Notes: generated by a model from the letters alone, not told the origin. Positions 16,252 through 25,164 are shown, counted from the first letter of the stretch. The stretch is 64,000 bases of DNA from Loktanella sp. 3ANDIMAR09 (GCF_001420005.1 NZ_LJAK01000017.1:1-64000); one strand, 5' to 3'. Numbers and translations: made by a program.

Positions 16252-18702
16252 ATGACACATTCGAACACCAATACCGCTCCTGAGCTTCCGCAGACTTCGA
16301 CCGCCCAGACCCAATCCGTCACCGCACCCTCTTGGCAACCACTGGCCGACGTGGCCCTGCATCGGCTCTATCCGGATCGTCCGCGCGGGCTGAGGATCGG
16401 GGCGTTCCTACGCAGCTTGCAAACCTCAGACGCAGAAGCCGACGTCGATGCCTATGCTGATGCAACATGGAACGCGCATGCCAAGGATGATGCGCCATCG
16501 AATGCGGATGCGGTGTCACCCACGCCTGCTGACGGCCCAAGCGCCGCGGACGCCCTGCGAGCGTCGGAGATTGCCGAAAGTCTCGATGAGGTATTCGATG
16601 ACGTTGAACTCTCGAACGACATGCCCATGCCCAGCGGGACGCCTGCGGCCGATGCCATGCGTTCCGCTGAGATCACCGCAGCCCTGGCCGCGGGCGATGA
16701 CCCATGGGCCACCGACAGCGTCACCCGGAACTGTCGCCCGCCCTGCCCCGTCGCGGCCAGCGCTGTGCTGGCCCTCGCGCAGCTGGCCAAGACCTTTGGC
16801 GATCAGGCGGCAGTCAATGCGCTGCTGTCGGATGGGGCCGCCACCGTGCTGATCTGCGACAGCACGGCCGAGGCGCGGCGCCTCAAGGACGCGCTGATGA
16901 AGGGGTTGCGCGCCAAAGGCACGCCCCCCGGTCAGCCGCTGTCGCAAACCCCGCTCCGCCCGGAGGTCATCCTGGTCGATACCCGCACACCGACCTCCAT
17001 CGCAGCAGAGCTGGCCCGCGCCGAGGACAAGCTGGCAGAGCCTGCACCGCTGGTCATTCTGACCCCACCGGGTCAGGACCTGCCCGGCACGCTGTCGCTG
17101 CTGCCCGTCGTTCACATCGCCCGGCCCTGCACCCAGACGCTGGCCTGGACCCTGCGCCTGACCCACAGCGCCACCGGACAGATGGCCGAAGGTGCGCTGC
17201 GCGCGGCCCTGCCCGCTGATGCCGCCCTGGCAGCGCTGCCGATGAGCACCGTCGACCTCGCCTTGCGCCAACCCAGCCCGTTGCGTGTCGCGCGCAAGCT
17301 GGCGGAGCTGGCCCGGCCGAAGACGGTCATCGCAGACGACGGACCGACGCTCGACGATCTGCCGGGTCTTGGTGAGGCAGGCCAAACCCTGCGCCAGATC
17401 GCCACCGATCTGAACGCCTACAGGGCGGGCACACTGCCGTGGTCGGACGTGGCTAACGGCGTGCTCCTGACGGGCGCACCCGGCACCGGCAAGACTTTTG
17501 CTGCCGCGGCCCTTGCGCGGGCCGCAGGTGTGCCGCTGGTCACCGCAACGCTGGGCGGATGGCAACAATCGAAGGCCAAGCGTGGCAACGAGACGATGCG
17601 CGCCATGGCCGACACCTTCGAGGCGGCAATCGCGGCAGCATCCGGTCCAGCCAGGGGAGCGGTGCTGTTCCTCGACGAGATCGACGCCCTTCCCTCCCGC
17701 GACGGTCCGGACGATCACAATTCAACCTACTACCGCAATGTGACCAATGCTGTGCTGGCGCTTCTCGACGGGGCCATCGGTCGTGACGGTGTCGTTGTCA
17801 TCGGGGCCACGAACCACCCCGAGCATCTCGACACGGCGATGGTCCGGCACGGTCGGCTGGGGCTGCGCATCGATATGCACCACCCCACGACAGCCGACCT
17901 GCCGGATGTACTGCGTTACCATCTGCGCGGCGATCTGCCCGGCGCCGACCTGACGGGCATCGCGCGCGCAGCCGCCGGTGCCACGATGGCGGACATCAAA
18001 GGTCTGGTGCAGGTCGCGCGTCAGACCGCCCGTGCCAAGGGTCGCGATCTGGCGGTCAGTGATCTGATGACCGCCCTGCGGGATCAGCGCCCGCTGGTGC
18101 CGCAGGCGCTGCGCGCGCGTGTCGCCATCGCCGGTGCCGCCAAGGCCGTCACAGCCCAGATCACCGGATACGCCCGCCCCGACCGGATTAGCCTGACCGT
18201 GGCACGAGACGTCACGGCGCAGGTCGTGCTGACACCGCTGCCGAATGCGCGCAGGCCGACCGACATTCAGCGCGAGATGATCATCCTGCTGGCCGGACGT
18301 GCCGCCGAAGAGGTGATCATCGGGTCCGTGTCCGGTCGCAGCGGCGGCGACGCGGCATCCGATCTGGCACGCGCCACCCGCCTGGCGATCGCCGCTGACC
18401 TCAGCTTTAGCCGTGGGCCGGGTCTGATCTGGTGCAGCGCGGACGCAGACCCGGCCACGCTCTTTGCCCGGCACCGTGGGTTGCGCGACCGCACCGCCCG
18501 CAGGCTCGACGCCGCCTACGCCCGCGCCTGCGACCTCGTCCGCGTGCACCGCGTCATGATCGAGACGCTGGCCGGTGATCTGCTGGTGGGTGGTGTCGTG
18601 GAACGTGAGGCTCTGCGTGATGTGCTGGAAGTCGCAGCACCGGAAAGCGATAGTGGCGATGAGGGTGGGGGCGATACGGCGAGGTTCTGGCCGAGGGTGT
18701 AA
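16252..18702 (+). CDS. FtsH-like AAA+ ATPase with degenerate M41 protease domain
   Basis: The 816-residue product has an acidic, Ala/Asp-rich N-terminus (about 45-150) with a short internal repeat (AADALRASEIAESL / AADAMRSAEITAAL). An AAA+ module follows: Walker A GAPGTGKT (about 408), Walker B LFLDEID (about 473), sensor GATNHPEHLD and arginine fingers in RHGRLGLR. The C-terminal part aligns with the FtsH peptidase domain, including LAGRAAEEVIIG and the later Asp in ASDLARAT. However, the zinc site RVAIHEAGHAV is replaced by RVAIAGAAKAV (about 623), so His, Glu and His are all lost. The FVG pore loop also appears replaced by KAKRG. There are no transmembrane helices, unlike true FtsH. It is probably an ATPase remodeller rather than a protease. 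The ATG at 16252 follows AGGATATC. Confidence 0.8.
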   Translation: MTHSNTNTAPELPQTSTAQTQSVTAPSWQPLADVALHRLYPDRPRGLRIGAFLRSLQTSDAEADVDAYADATWNAHAKDDAPSNADAVSPTPADGPSAADALRASEIAESLDEVFDDVELSNDMPMPSGTPAADAMRSAEITAALAAGDDPWATDSVTRNCRPPCPVAASAVLALAQLAKTFGDQAAVNALLSDGAATVLICDSTAEARRLKDALMKGLRAKGTPPGQPLSQTPLRPEVILVDTRTPTSIAAELARAEDKLAEPAPLVILTPPGQDLPGTLSLLPVVHIARPCTQTLAWTLRLTHSATGQMAEGALRAALPADAALAALPMSTVDLALRQPSPLRVARKLAELARPKTVIADDGPTLDDLPGLGEAGQTLRQIATDLNAYRAGTLPWSDVANGVLLTGAPGTGKTFAAAALARAAGVPLVTATLGGWQQSKAKRGNETMRAMADTFEAAIAAASGPARGAVLFLDEIDALPSRDGPDDHNSTYYRNVTNAVLALLDGAIGRDGVVVIGATNHPEHLDTAMVRHGRLGLRIDMHHPTTADLPDVLRYHLRGDLPGADLTGIARAAAGATMADIKGLVQVARQTARAKGRDLAVSDLMTALRDQRPLVPQALRARVAIAGAAKAVTAQITGYARPDRISLTVARDVTAQVVLTPLPNARRPTDIQREMIILLAGRAAEEVIIGSVSGRSGGDAASDLARATRLAIAADLSFSRGPGLIWCSADADPATLFARHRGLRDRTARRLDAAYARACDLVRVHRVMIETLAGDLLVGGVVEREALRDVLEVAAPESDSGDEGGGDTARFWPRV

Positions 18703-19784
18703 ATGATGCGCACATCGCGGCATGGGCGGCGGGTGTCGTCGCCCGTGCCAGCCAAAAGCCTCTACGATTCCAGCTTTCGCTCGCCCGTCGCCAAATATCC
18801 TTCTTTAGATCGCGCGTTCTTTGTCAGGACGATAATCCGTTGGTTCATCACTTTAAAGTTCGCCAGCATCCGACGAACAGCCTCATCGGGTTGCGCCGTC
18901 ACAATTGAAAGCAATCCACCAAACAAAAAAACGCTCACCATATAAAGCAGGTACAGTCATTTATTGATACTGATTGGCCAATATTCACGGCAGGCCTGGC
19001 ACCTGCAAAGCCGCAATCCATCAAACAATGATACCGTCGTGGGGGCGTGTGACGCACAATTCAAAGTCTGCCTGTCGCTGTCGAACAAGAGTGGATCACA
19101 AACACTTTCCCGAAAGACAGACTGCCATCCCCTCAAGATCGGCTCCCTGCCAAAACCATCTCACTTCCTGCAGCCTGACAAAACCTACCCTTTCGTTGCG
19201 GGTCTGACAAAACCTGATTGATCTTCGGCCGTCTGACAGAACCTTCCTTATTGTCGTGCGTCTGACAAAACCGGTTCAAGTTTTGCGCCTCTGACAAAAC
19301 CTCGCCTGAAGCCATTCCCTGACAAAACCGGTCTGCATGCCGTGGCTCTGACACAACCTCTTTCTGTCTTGCCCCTCTGACAAAACCGTTTTGCAAATTC
19401 CGGGCCTTACAAAACCTGATGGGGTCGTATTGTTGGAAAGGGCGACCATCACTGCGGCATCATCGGCAGGCCCTGGTCAGCGCCAATTTCTTACCTGATG
19501 ACCATCTCGGAAACCGCTGTGATTGATCTGCGACGCCCCTATCGGCCGATCAACCAGACATCGACACCAGAACGAGGATGACCGCTGATCGACCAGGACA
19601 GCGCAGCGAGCCGGCGGTGATTTCGATCTTCTAGAAGCCCGTCCCTTCGAGTTGAGGTGACCTACCCGACAGTAAGCGCAGATCTCTCGAACACGCACAT
19701 CTGATCGGCAGAAGCACCGCCAAACTGAGGAACGCCGTGCGCTTCTGCGATCGCGCAACTGTTCAAATCAGCCGCGGTCTTTTC
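18703..19784. other. 1.08-kb noncoding region with iteron array; candidate replication origin
   Basis: No credible gene is present; short open frames here lack ribosome sites and recognisable protein features. An AT-rich stretch lies at about 18,895-18,985. It is followed by the repeat array at 19147-19416 and then about 370 bp of ordinary sequence up to the relaxase stop codon. An AT-rich segment next to phased short repeats is the usual architecture of an iteron origin. The location between the operon end and the convergent relaxase gene fits a maintenance or replication locus. Confidence 0.5.
19147..19416 (+). repeat. Iteron-like array, ten copies of CTGACAAAACC, 28-29-bp period
   Basis: Copies begin at 19147 (CTGCC variant), 19175, 19204, 19233 (AGAACC variant), 19262, 19291, 19319, 19348 (CACAACC variant), 19377 and 19406 (CTTACAAAACC). 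The spacing is 28 or 29 bp throughout, so the 11-bp core recurs about every 2.7 helical turns, while the intervening 17-18 bp are unrelated. Binding sites for an initiator or partition-type protein are the most likely meaning. A CRISPR array is excluded because the conserved unit is too short. Confidence 0.85.
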
Positions 19785-21005
19785 TCAGGTGGGACCCAAG
19801 CCCTCATCCCGCTCATCCCATAGTTCACAATCAGCCACGCCCGTGTTTGACGAGTCCTGCTTTGCCGCAATAGGCTGCTCCTGCCCCGCGACCGCCCGCC
19901 GATAGGGCCGCAACGTCTCTGCATCCTGCGCGCGCTGCATCTGACCGAACTGCCCCTCACGATAGGTTTGATCATCCACACGCTCGAGGGCAGCCCGGAC
20001 CTCTTTGATCTGCTTGTCTGGGACGTCGGGCAACACCTGCCTGATCCTGCGCAACAATCCACGCTCTGCGGCGGCGTCTTTCAGCAACAGTTTCAGAGGA
20101 CGCAGATAGTCAGTGATGATCCCTTCCAGTTCAGCCACTCGCTTTTGCAGACCACCCACAGTCTCGGCGACGATCCGGTCCGCACGCGCGCGCTCTTGCG
20201 CGCGGGCCTCCAGCACGGCCGCGTCTTTCAGATCAGCGATCTCGGCAAAGGCCGCGTCCAGTTCTGCGTGTCGCGCTTTCAAACGGGCGGCCTCTTCGTT
20301 CACCCATTGGCGGGTCGTTTTTGGCTTGGGATCGTCCTGCGTGCGAGGATAGCCCGGATGGATCCCCAGCGCGGCAAAGGCCCGACCGAACGCCTGGCGC
20401 AGCGCCTCAAAGCTTCCCTCCAGCCGCAATGTTGGATGCGATGCGCGACCCACCGTGCGCACCCCCGGTGAGGCCGCAACCTTGGCCTTGCGCGCCGCGA
20501 ACGCGGCATCGGTCTCTCCCTTTCGCCGTCGGTCCACAGCACGGGGCTTGCGCAGATAAGTGGGCGCGACCAGCACATGCAGATGCGGCGTGTCCTCATC
20601 GAGATGAAGCGAGACATGCACCAAATCCGCGCCAAACTCTTGTCTCAGGGCCGCCATTGCCACATCAAGCCAAGCCTCCAGTCGCGCCGCGTCCCATGTG
20701 CCGATCTGCCCCGGCGCATCGGGCCGAAAGAAGTTTGCCGACGCCCCCATGACGATCCGCAAGTAAGGCAGACGCGCACGCCGGGACGGCATCTTGACCC
20801 CCGCTTTGTAGAAGTCCGCCAATGCCGCTTTGGGACCGGCGGGATTACCGAACAGCACCCGGTTCAAACAGGTGCGTGCGGGATCGATGTTGGATGAGTC
20901 CGCCACACGCTTGATCTCATGGGTGTCCATCTCCGTCACATTGTCGGCACTGGCAGGCTCACAGTTGAACACCAAGAAAGATTGGTCGATCGCATCTTTG
21001 GGCAT
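19785..21005 (-). CDS. MOBV-type relaxase (Mob/Pre family)
   Basis: This 406-residue DNA-nicking relaxase is expected to start conjugal mobilization at oriT. Motif I is NIDPARTCLNRVL near residue 40. The metal-binding/histidine motif is HLDEDTPHLHVLVAP (about 130-145), the HxDE-x-PH-x-H pattern of MobV proteins. After about residue 215 the protein is a long charged coiled-coil (ARLKARHAELDAAFAEI and following), as in other Pre proteins. A 14-bp inverted repeat lies 73 bp upstream of the start and is a candidate oriT. No VirB or VirD4 homologues are in the window, so mobilization would need a helper. The start at 21005 has only GAGATGAG upstream. Confidence 0.88.
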   Translation of the reverse strand: MPKDAIDQSFLVFNCEPASADNVTEMDTHEIKRVADSSNIDPARTCLNRVLFGNPAGPKAALADFYKAGVKMPSRRARLPYLRIVMGASANFFRPDAPGQIGTWDAARLEAWLDVAMAALRQEFGADLVHVSLHLDEDTPHLHVLVAPTYLRKPRAVDRRRKGETDAAFAARKAKVAASPGVRTVGRASHPTLRLEGSFEALRQAFGRAFAALGIHPGYPRTQDDPKPKTTRQWVNEEAARLKARHAELDAAFAEIADLKDAAVLEARAQERARADRIVAETVGGLQKRVAELEGIITDYLRPLKLLLKDAAAERGLLRRIRQVLPDVPDKQIKEVRAALERVDDQTYREGQFGQMQRAQDAETLRPYRRAVAGQEQPIAAKQDSSNTGVADCELWDERDEGLGPT

Positions 21006-21077
21006 AAGCTCATCTCATAGGTTCGGCGCATTTTCTGCGGCATACTTTTTTCACGGGTCAGGATTATCGTTTGGGCA

Positions 21078-21115
21078 GATCGGAGTTTCCTGTGGCTCAT
21101 AAGGAAACTCCGATC
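21078..21115. promoter_or_regulatory. Perfect 14-bp inverted repeat, candidate oriT of the relaxase
   Basis: The arms GATCGGAGTTTCCT (21078-21091) and AGGAAACTCCGATC (21102-21115) flank a 10-nt loop GTGGCTCATA. The repeat lies in the 220-bp gap between the relaxase start and the DUF3987 stop codon. MOBV origins of transfer are typically inverted repeats just upstream of mob. A terminator for the upstream DUF3987 gene is the alternative, but the downstream arm is not followed by a T-run. Confidence 0.55.
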
Positions 21116-21226
21116 ACCTGCAGGCCGTCCGGTGCGACGTTGTCTGCAACAGTAGTCAGCATGGGTCGTGATCACGCAGACGTATGAAGCCAGCTGACCT
21201 GCCAAGCCTGCAGCGATCGGCGCAAC

Positions 21227-23095
21227 CTATTCCGGCTGCGGGGCCTGCCCCGGCGGCCAGATCCGCGGGTTCACCGCCGCGCGCCGACTGGGCGCACCGC
21301 CCCGCGGCCCACTGGGGGCCGCCTTCATCAGCCGCACAACATGTGCCCGCTCCAGCCAAGTCATCAGGTCCACGAAGGCGTCACCTTTTTCGAACTTTTC
21401 AGGCGCCATACGCCGCAACTCCCGCACGGGGATGGATGCAACCCTATTGGCCTGCAACTTCTTGACGAGCGTGTAGGCCGCCAGTTCGGTCTCGCTGCAC
21501 CCGTTCCGCCAGTAAACCGACCGTGCCATCGGCAGCAGGTAGTCGTCGAAGAGCCGACCCGCAGCGCGCACATCGTCGGCCTCGACAGTCTCCGGTGTAT
21601 CGGGTCCGGTTGAGACCACGCGCATCAGAGCCAGCACCAGCGCAAGCCGCGCGACCGTGCCGTCACTCTTGCCGATAAAGCTTACCAGCAATCCCGCCTC
21701 TTGCGATTGCCGTGCGGCCGTGATGCGCGCGGCCATGAGCGCCCGCGCGTCATCAGTGAACGGCACCTCCCGCGGCGCGGGTCCGTGCATACCCTCATCC
21801 ATCTGCAATGCCCTGAGACCGCGGAGCACATCCAGGATCGGACCATCATCGATGCGCGCATTCAGGTCGACGACCGACTGCGGAACACCCCACACCGGAC
21901 AGAACCTGGCAAAAAGGCCGTCTGATGCGAGTTTGGGGACGTGCTTTTCGAGAACGTCAGGCTGGATACTGCCCACGATCGAAAGCAACACACCCGCAAG
22001 ATCAGTATTCTCTTTGGCAGTATAACGCCGGAAAGGGGCACCATCGGCGCACTTGAGAAGCAGTGCGCGCAGGTCAGAAGGCATCGTCTTGACAAAGCCC
22101 GCGATCTCATCCGCGGTCATCAGCATACCGCGCCTGTGCTGCGCGAGCATCTTGATCAGCCCGAGATAGGTCATCATCTCGCACATCAGCAACGGTTTCG
22201 GACCGAGAGCGGCCTGAATATTCTCTCCCCCGTCCGGCATCACTGCCTGCCGCCAGGCATGCGCGTCATCTTCCAAATCCGGCAGGCCAGCCGCCGCGTG
22301 CGCAGCCTGCTCTTCAGCCTCCAGCGTCCGGTATGGTTTGAGCGTCCGGCCCATGGCCGGACTTTTGGCGGCTGCCGGATCCCCGATCAGCAAGAACCAC
22401 AGAATGCAGGGCACCGCCCATTCCGGACCGACGCGCCCGACCCGCGCATTTCCGATCGCAGCGGCCGCCATCGCCAAAAACGTGGCCACAACGTAACCCT
22501 CGGAGGCCCCGACCGCTTTCGCGACCGACCGAATGAAGTCCGCGATCATATCCGGGAAGATATCCAGCGGCACATTCACTTCCGGCAACGCTCCGATCAA
22601 GTTCGGATCGACAGACGGCCAATCCGCAACATAGGCTCCGGCAGCTGTCTCGTCCGGAGAATGTGCAGGCGGCGCGATCGCAGGCTCTTCCGCAACCTGA
22701 TCAGCAGACTCGGCCTCATCAAAGTCGTCTTGCTGAGACAGATCCGGTGGCCGCACTGGTTCATCAACACCGTCAGCTGCAGGGGCTGGCGGATCGACGA
22801 AGCTAACGTCGGCACCGCCCAGATCTTCAGCATCCGTCGCAGGTTTGCCAGCCAGCGACGTTGAACCATCGGCGTGAGGCGGATCAGGTGTTGCAACCTC
22901 TTCATTTGCATCGGGCTCAGGCGTAGAGCTCTGCGCCGCTGGCGGGATCGCGACCGGCCCGTTGACGTTGTCATACCGAATATCCTCTTCCGGAATAGAG
23001 GTGCGAACGACACCCGCACCGGTAATCGGCGGATCAGCGGGACTTGGTTTCGGATCGTAGACCTTGGACTTGGAGAACATCGGAGATTTGGCCAT
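21227..23095 (-). CDS. DUF3987 (YfjI-like) helicase/primase-associated protein
   Basis: The 622-residue product has a disordered acidic, Pro/Ala-rich N-terminus (about residues 1-165). The following domain matches DUF3987: VPLDIFPDMIADFIRSVAKA, then a modified P-loop GDPAAAKSPAM (about 235), TADEIAGFVK as a Walker-B-like segment, and LSIVGSIQPDVL. Proteins of this family occur in phages and integrative elements beside integrases and replication genes and are thought to be replicative helicases. The classic GKT/S is replaced by AKS. A good ribosome site (AAGGAAATCC) precedes the ATG. It lies upstream of the relaxase on the same strand, 221 bp away. Confidence 0.75.
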   Translation of the reverse strand: MAKSPMFSKSKVYDPKPSPADPPITGAGVVRTSIPEEDIRYDNVNGPVAIPPAAQSSTPEPDANEEVATPDPPHADGSTSLAGKPATDAEDLGGADVSFVDPPAPAADGVDEPVRPPDLSQQDDFDEAESADQVAEEPAIAPPAHSPDETAAGAYVADWPSVDPNLIGALPEVNVPLDIFPDMIADFIRSVAKAVGASEGYVVATFLAMAAAAIGNARVGRVGPEWAVPCILWFLLIGDPAAAKSPAMGRTLKPYRTLEAEEQAAHAAAGLPDLEDDAHAWRQAVMPDGGENIQAALGPKPLLMCEMMTYLGLIKMLAQHRRGMLMTADEIAGFVKTMPSDLRALLLKCADGAPFRRYTAKENTDLAGVLLSIVGSIQPDVLEKHVPKLASDGLFARFCPVWGVPQSVVDLNARIDDGPILDVLRGLRALQMDEGMHGPAPREVPFTDDARALMAARITAARQSQEAGLLVSFIGKSDGTVARLALVLALMRVVSTGPDTPETVEADDVRAAGRLFDDYLLPMARSVYWRNGCSETELAAYTLVKKLQANRVASIPVRELRRMAPEKFEKGDAFVDLMTWLERAHVVRLMKAAPSGPRGGAPSRRAAVNPRIWPPGQAPQPE

Positions 23096-23558
23096 GAGGA
23101 TTTCCTTTTGTGAGTTTGGAACCCCTAAAATAGGTAATTATAGCAGCACCGATACCCCTCTGCTTGGCTAATTGAATCTAAACATGTGGACAAACCGGCT
23201 AATCGGCTAAACTTGCCTTGTTGCGGCACCGACCGCGAGCACTTCTCAAGCTTACCAATTAATTATATAAAACATTTTATTTTCGCATCAGAATCGAACT
23301 TCAATTAATTCATGGGCGACCAGCTTCTCACGTTCGAGGTGGTCAGAACCTGATTTTGACGGCACGACATGACGGCAAATCAGCGCGTCAACGGAATCTC
23401 GTTCTCCACCCAGGCTTATCTTCAATTTGTCCACGACTTTGTTCGCCAGAGACGGTGCAATTCGCATTGACATCGGTTAGATTGCAATCACAGCGCCACC
23501 CGACACTCCCCCGTAATCGTAACCTTCAACAAACGCGCAGCCCGCGCACGGTATCACT
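23096..23558. other. AT-rich intergenic region upstream of the DUF3987 gene
   Basis: About 460 bp carry no convincing gene. A 61-residue minus-strand frame at 23288-23473 has no ribosome site and no known features. The stretch 23255-23285 is almost pure A/T, and the 7-mer CGGCTAA occurs twice about 10 bp apart near 23195-23210. It probably contains the promoter of the leftward DUF3987-relaxase genes. Confidence 0.4.
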
Positions 23559-23819
23559 TTGTCCAACGCACCGACATCAACGACAGCCAATGGCCCCGAC
23601 CGCGCAGCCGCGCGGACGGGCCGTCGGCGTGCACTGCGTCTGGACAAAGTCATTGATACCGCACGTATCGAGAAAGCGTTGGAGACTGTCGCTCTGCTTC
23701 TGGAAGAGAACGAACGTTACCTGCCGATCTTCCTGCGGTTGGAAACCGAACTCGAAGCGGCCCGTCGCTCGGCCGACGCACTGGCGCGGGCCAAGGCAAT
23801 CGCGCGCAAGGCGCGCTGA
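23559..23819 (+). CDS. Small hypothetical protein beside the integrase
   Basis: An 86-residue frame opens with TTG and has no clear ribosome site. The product has a basic N-terminus (RTGRRRALRLDKV) followed by a helical, coiled-coil-like segment (TARIEKALETVALLLEENER, LETELEAARRSADALARAKA). The heptad-like pattern and codon use suggest a real protein, perhaps DNA-associated, but no family is recognised. It converges with the integrase gene, the two stops being 4 bp apart. Confidence 0.45.
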   Translation: MSNAPTSTTANGPDRAAARTGRRRALRLDKVIDTARIEKALETVALLLEENERYLPIFLRLETELEAARRSADALARAKAIARKAR

Positions 23820-23823
23820 GACC

Positions 23824-25164
23824 TCAGGCCAAGTGGTCCGGCACAGGCAGTGCGATGCGCGCGACAACATCGCGTCTCATCTGCAGCGCCATTTCGTCGC
23901 CGTAGACCTCACGGCCACGGACTTCCTTGACGCTGTGCCCCATGATCTCACCGCGATCGTCCATCGGCACTTGCGCGGCTTTCAACCGGCTTTCCCACGT
24001 ATGGCGCACACCGCCAATGGTCACACCTGCCGGTAGCAAGCCGTTCTCGCGCAAATATTTGTTCACGCCAGCCGAGTAGCTCCGTTTGTGGCGGTAGCGG
24101 GGAAAGCCCTCGGGATGGCGTTTCGCGGCCGCCAGTGCCAATCCCACAAGCGGCACCTGCCGCTCTGAATGCACATTCTTGACCTCCCGCCTATCGTCCG
24201 CGCTCTCGTCGCCCTCCTCATTCGCGACCATCAAATGCGGGATCGGCGCGTCAAGTTTGAACGCCCGTGCGGGCAAATCCATGATTTCCGACTGACGGCA
24301 CCCTGTCTCGATACTGATCAAAAGGATATCGCGTGCTTCGTCGTTCATTCCGTCCAGCGCACCTGGTGCCAACCATTTTTCCTTGATCCAATCGACTGGC
24401 ACTTCTCGCTTGCGGGTCGGTTTGGCATGTCGGTCACGGATCGAGATACCGGCGTAAGGTTGCGGCGGTGCCGCTTGTCCAAGGTCGTCGTAAAACCGGC
24501 GCAGCATGCCAGCGATATAATGGAAATCCTTGTTGGCAGAGGCGACCTTCAGCCTTCCACTTTTCAACCTGCCCTGCCACAGCCGACGATGCTGCAACGC
24601 TTCTGCCGCAGTTACGTCTACGACCCTACGATCCCCGCCAATCGCCTCGATCAAATTGCGAACAGCGCGATCGCGCGGGTTCCGCCACAACCGCATCTGC
24701 TGCGCGCTTTTGAACCGGTTGTCATGCGATGCAATATCTTCGATATGCGCGACAAGGCCGGATAGCATCAGGCCGGGCTCTTCAACGCCGCCCAACAGCG
24801 CCTCGGCAACCTCTGGCTGCACATCATTAGACAGTGCCAAAGTCGCCTCAACACGGCGCAGCAGTTCGATCAGTTCAAGATTTGCAACCGACTCTGCCGA
24901 CAGAAACGCATAACCCTGTCGCGCGGCCAGATCACGCGCCGCCCGAAACCGGGCCTCCGCATCCCCGTCACGCCCCGCAAGCCGCGCTTCCCATCCATCG
25001 ACGTATCCCGCCCAAACACGTTCCACCTTCGAAAGTGCAATCGCGCGAGAATCTGTTTTCAAGCTGTGCCAGATGACAGGCCGCGGCTCCACATCAGCAA
25101 ACCGCGCAGGCACGCGTCGCTTCAGGTAAAACGTCTTGCCGCGTAAGGTGAGGTTGTCTGACAT
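23824..25164 (-). CDS. Tyrosine recombinase/integrase of the tRNA-Arg element
   Basis: The 446-residue phage-type integrase has a short N-terminal arm-type domain (LTLRGKTFYLKRRVPARFAD), a core-binding region (about 140-240) and a C-terminal catalytic domain. Visible catalytic residues are Arg290 (ETGCRQSE), Arg387 (VRHTW), His410 (MGHS) and Tyr421 (REVYGDE). The first His of the box II HxxR motif is Gly384 here. The gene starts 140 bp from the 3' end of tRNA-Arg and reads away from it, the classic layout of an island inserted at a tRNA 3' end. GGAGATG precedes the ATG. Confidence 0.92.
   Translation of the reverse strand: MSDNLTLRGKTFYLKRRVPARFADVEPRPVIWHSLKTDSRAIALSKVERVWAGYVDGWEARLAGRDGDAEARFRAARDLAARQGYAFLSAESVANLELIELLRRVEATLALSNDVQPEVAEALLGGVEEPGLMLSGLVAHIEDIASHDNRFKSAQQMRLWRNPRDRAVRNLIEAIGGDRRVVDVTAAEALQHRRLWQGRLKSGRLKVASANKDFHYIAGMLRRFYDDLGQAAPPQPYAGISIRDRHAKPTRKREVPVDWIKEKWLAPGALDGMNDEARDILLISIETGCRQSEIMDLPARAFKLDAPIPHLMVANEEGDESADDRREVKNVHSERQVPLVGLALAAAKRHPEGFPRYRHKRSYSAGVNKYLRENGLLPAGVTIGGVRHTWESRLKAAQVPMDDRGEIMGHSVKEVRGREVYGDEMALQMRRDVVARIALPVPDHLA

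Noticed and set aside
16516-17718. 400-residue minus-strand open frame opposite the FtsH-like gene
   Set aside because: Shadow frame: the plus strand carries the AAA motifs and the minus translation is low-complexity Gly/Arg/Gln.
18703-18945. 80-residue plus-strand open frame after the FtsH-like gene
   Set aside because: It starts directly after the stop codon without a ribosome site and has no protein-like pattern.
19133-19396. 87-residue minus-strand open frame through the iteron array
   Set aside because: The repeat period is not a multiple of three, there is no ribosome site, and the frame adds no recognisable protein; chance reading of repeats.
19147-19416. CRISPR array
   Set aside because: The conserved unit is only about 11 bp and variable in several copies, with a constant short period; there are no cas genes.
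23288-23473. 61-residue minus-strand open frame between the DUF3987 gene and the small hypothetical gene
   Set aside because: No ribosome site, no family resemblance and an AT-rich regulatory context; not enough to call a gene.
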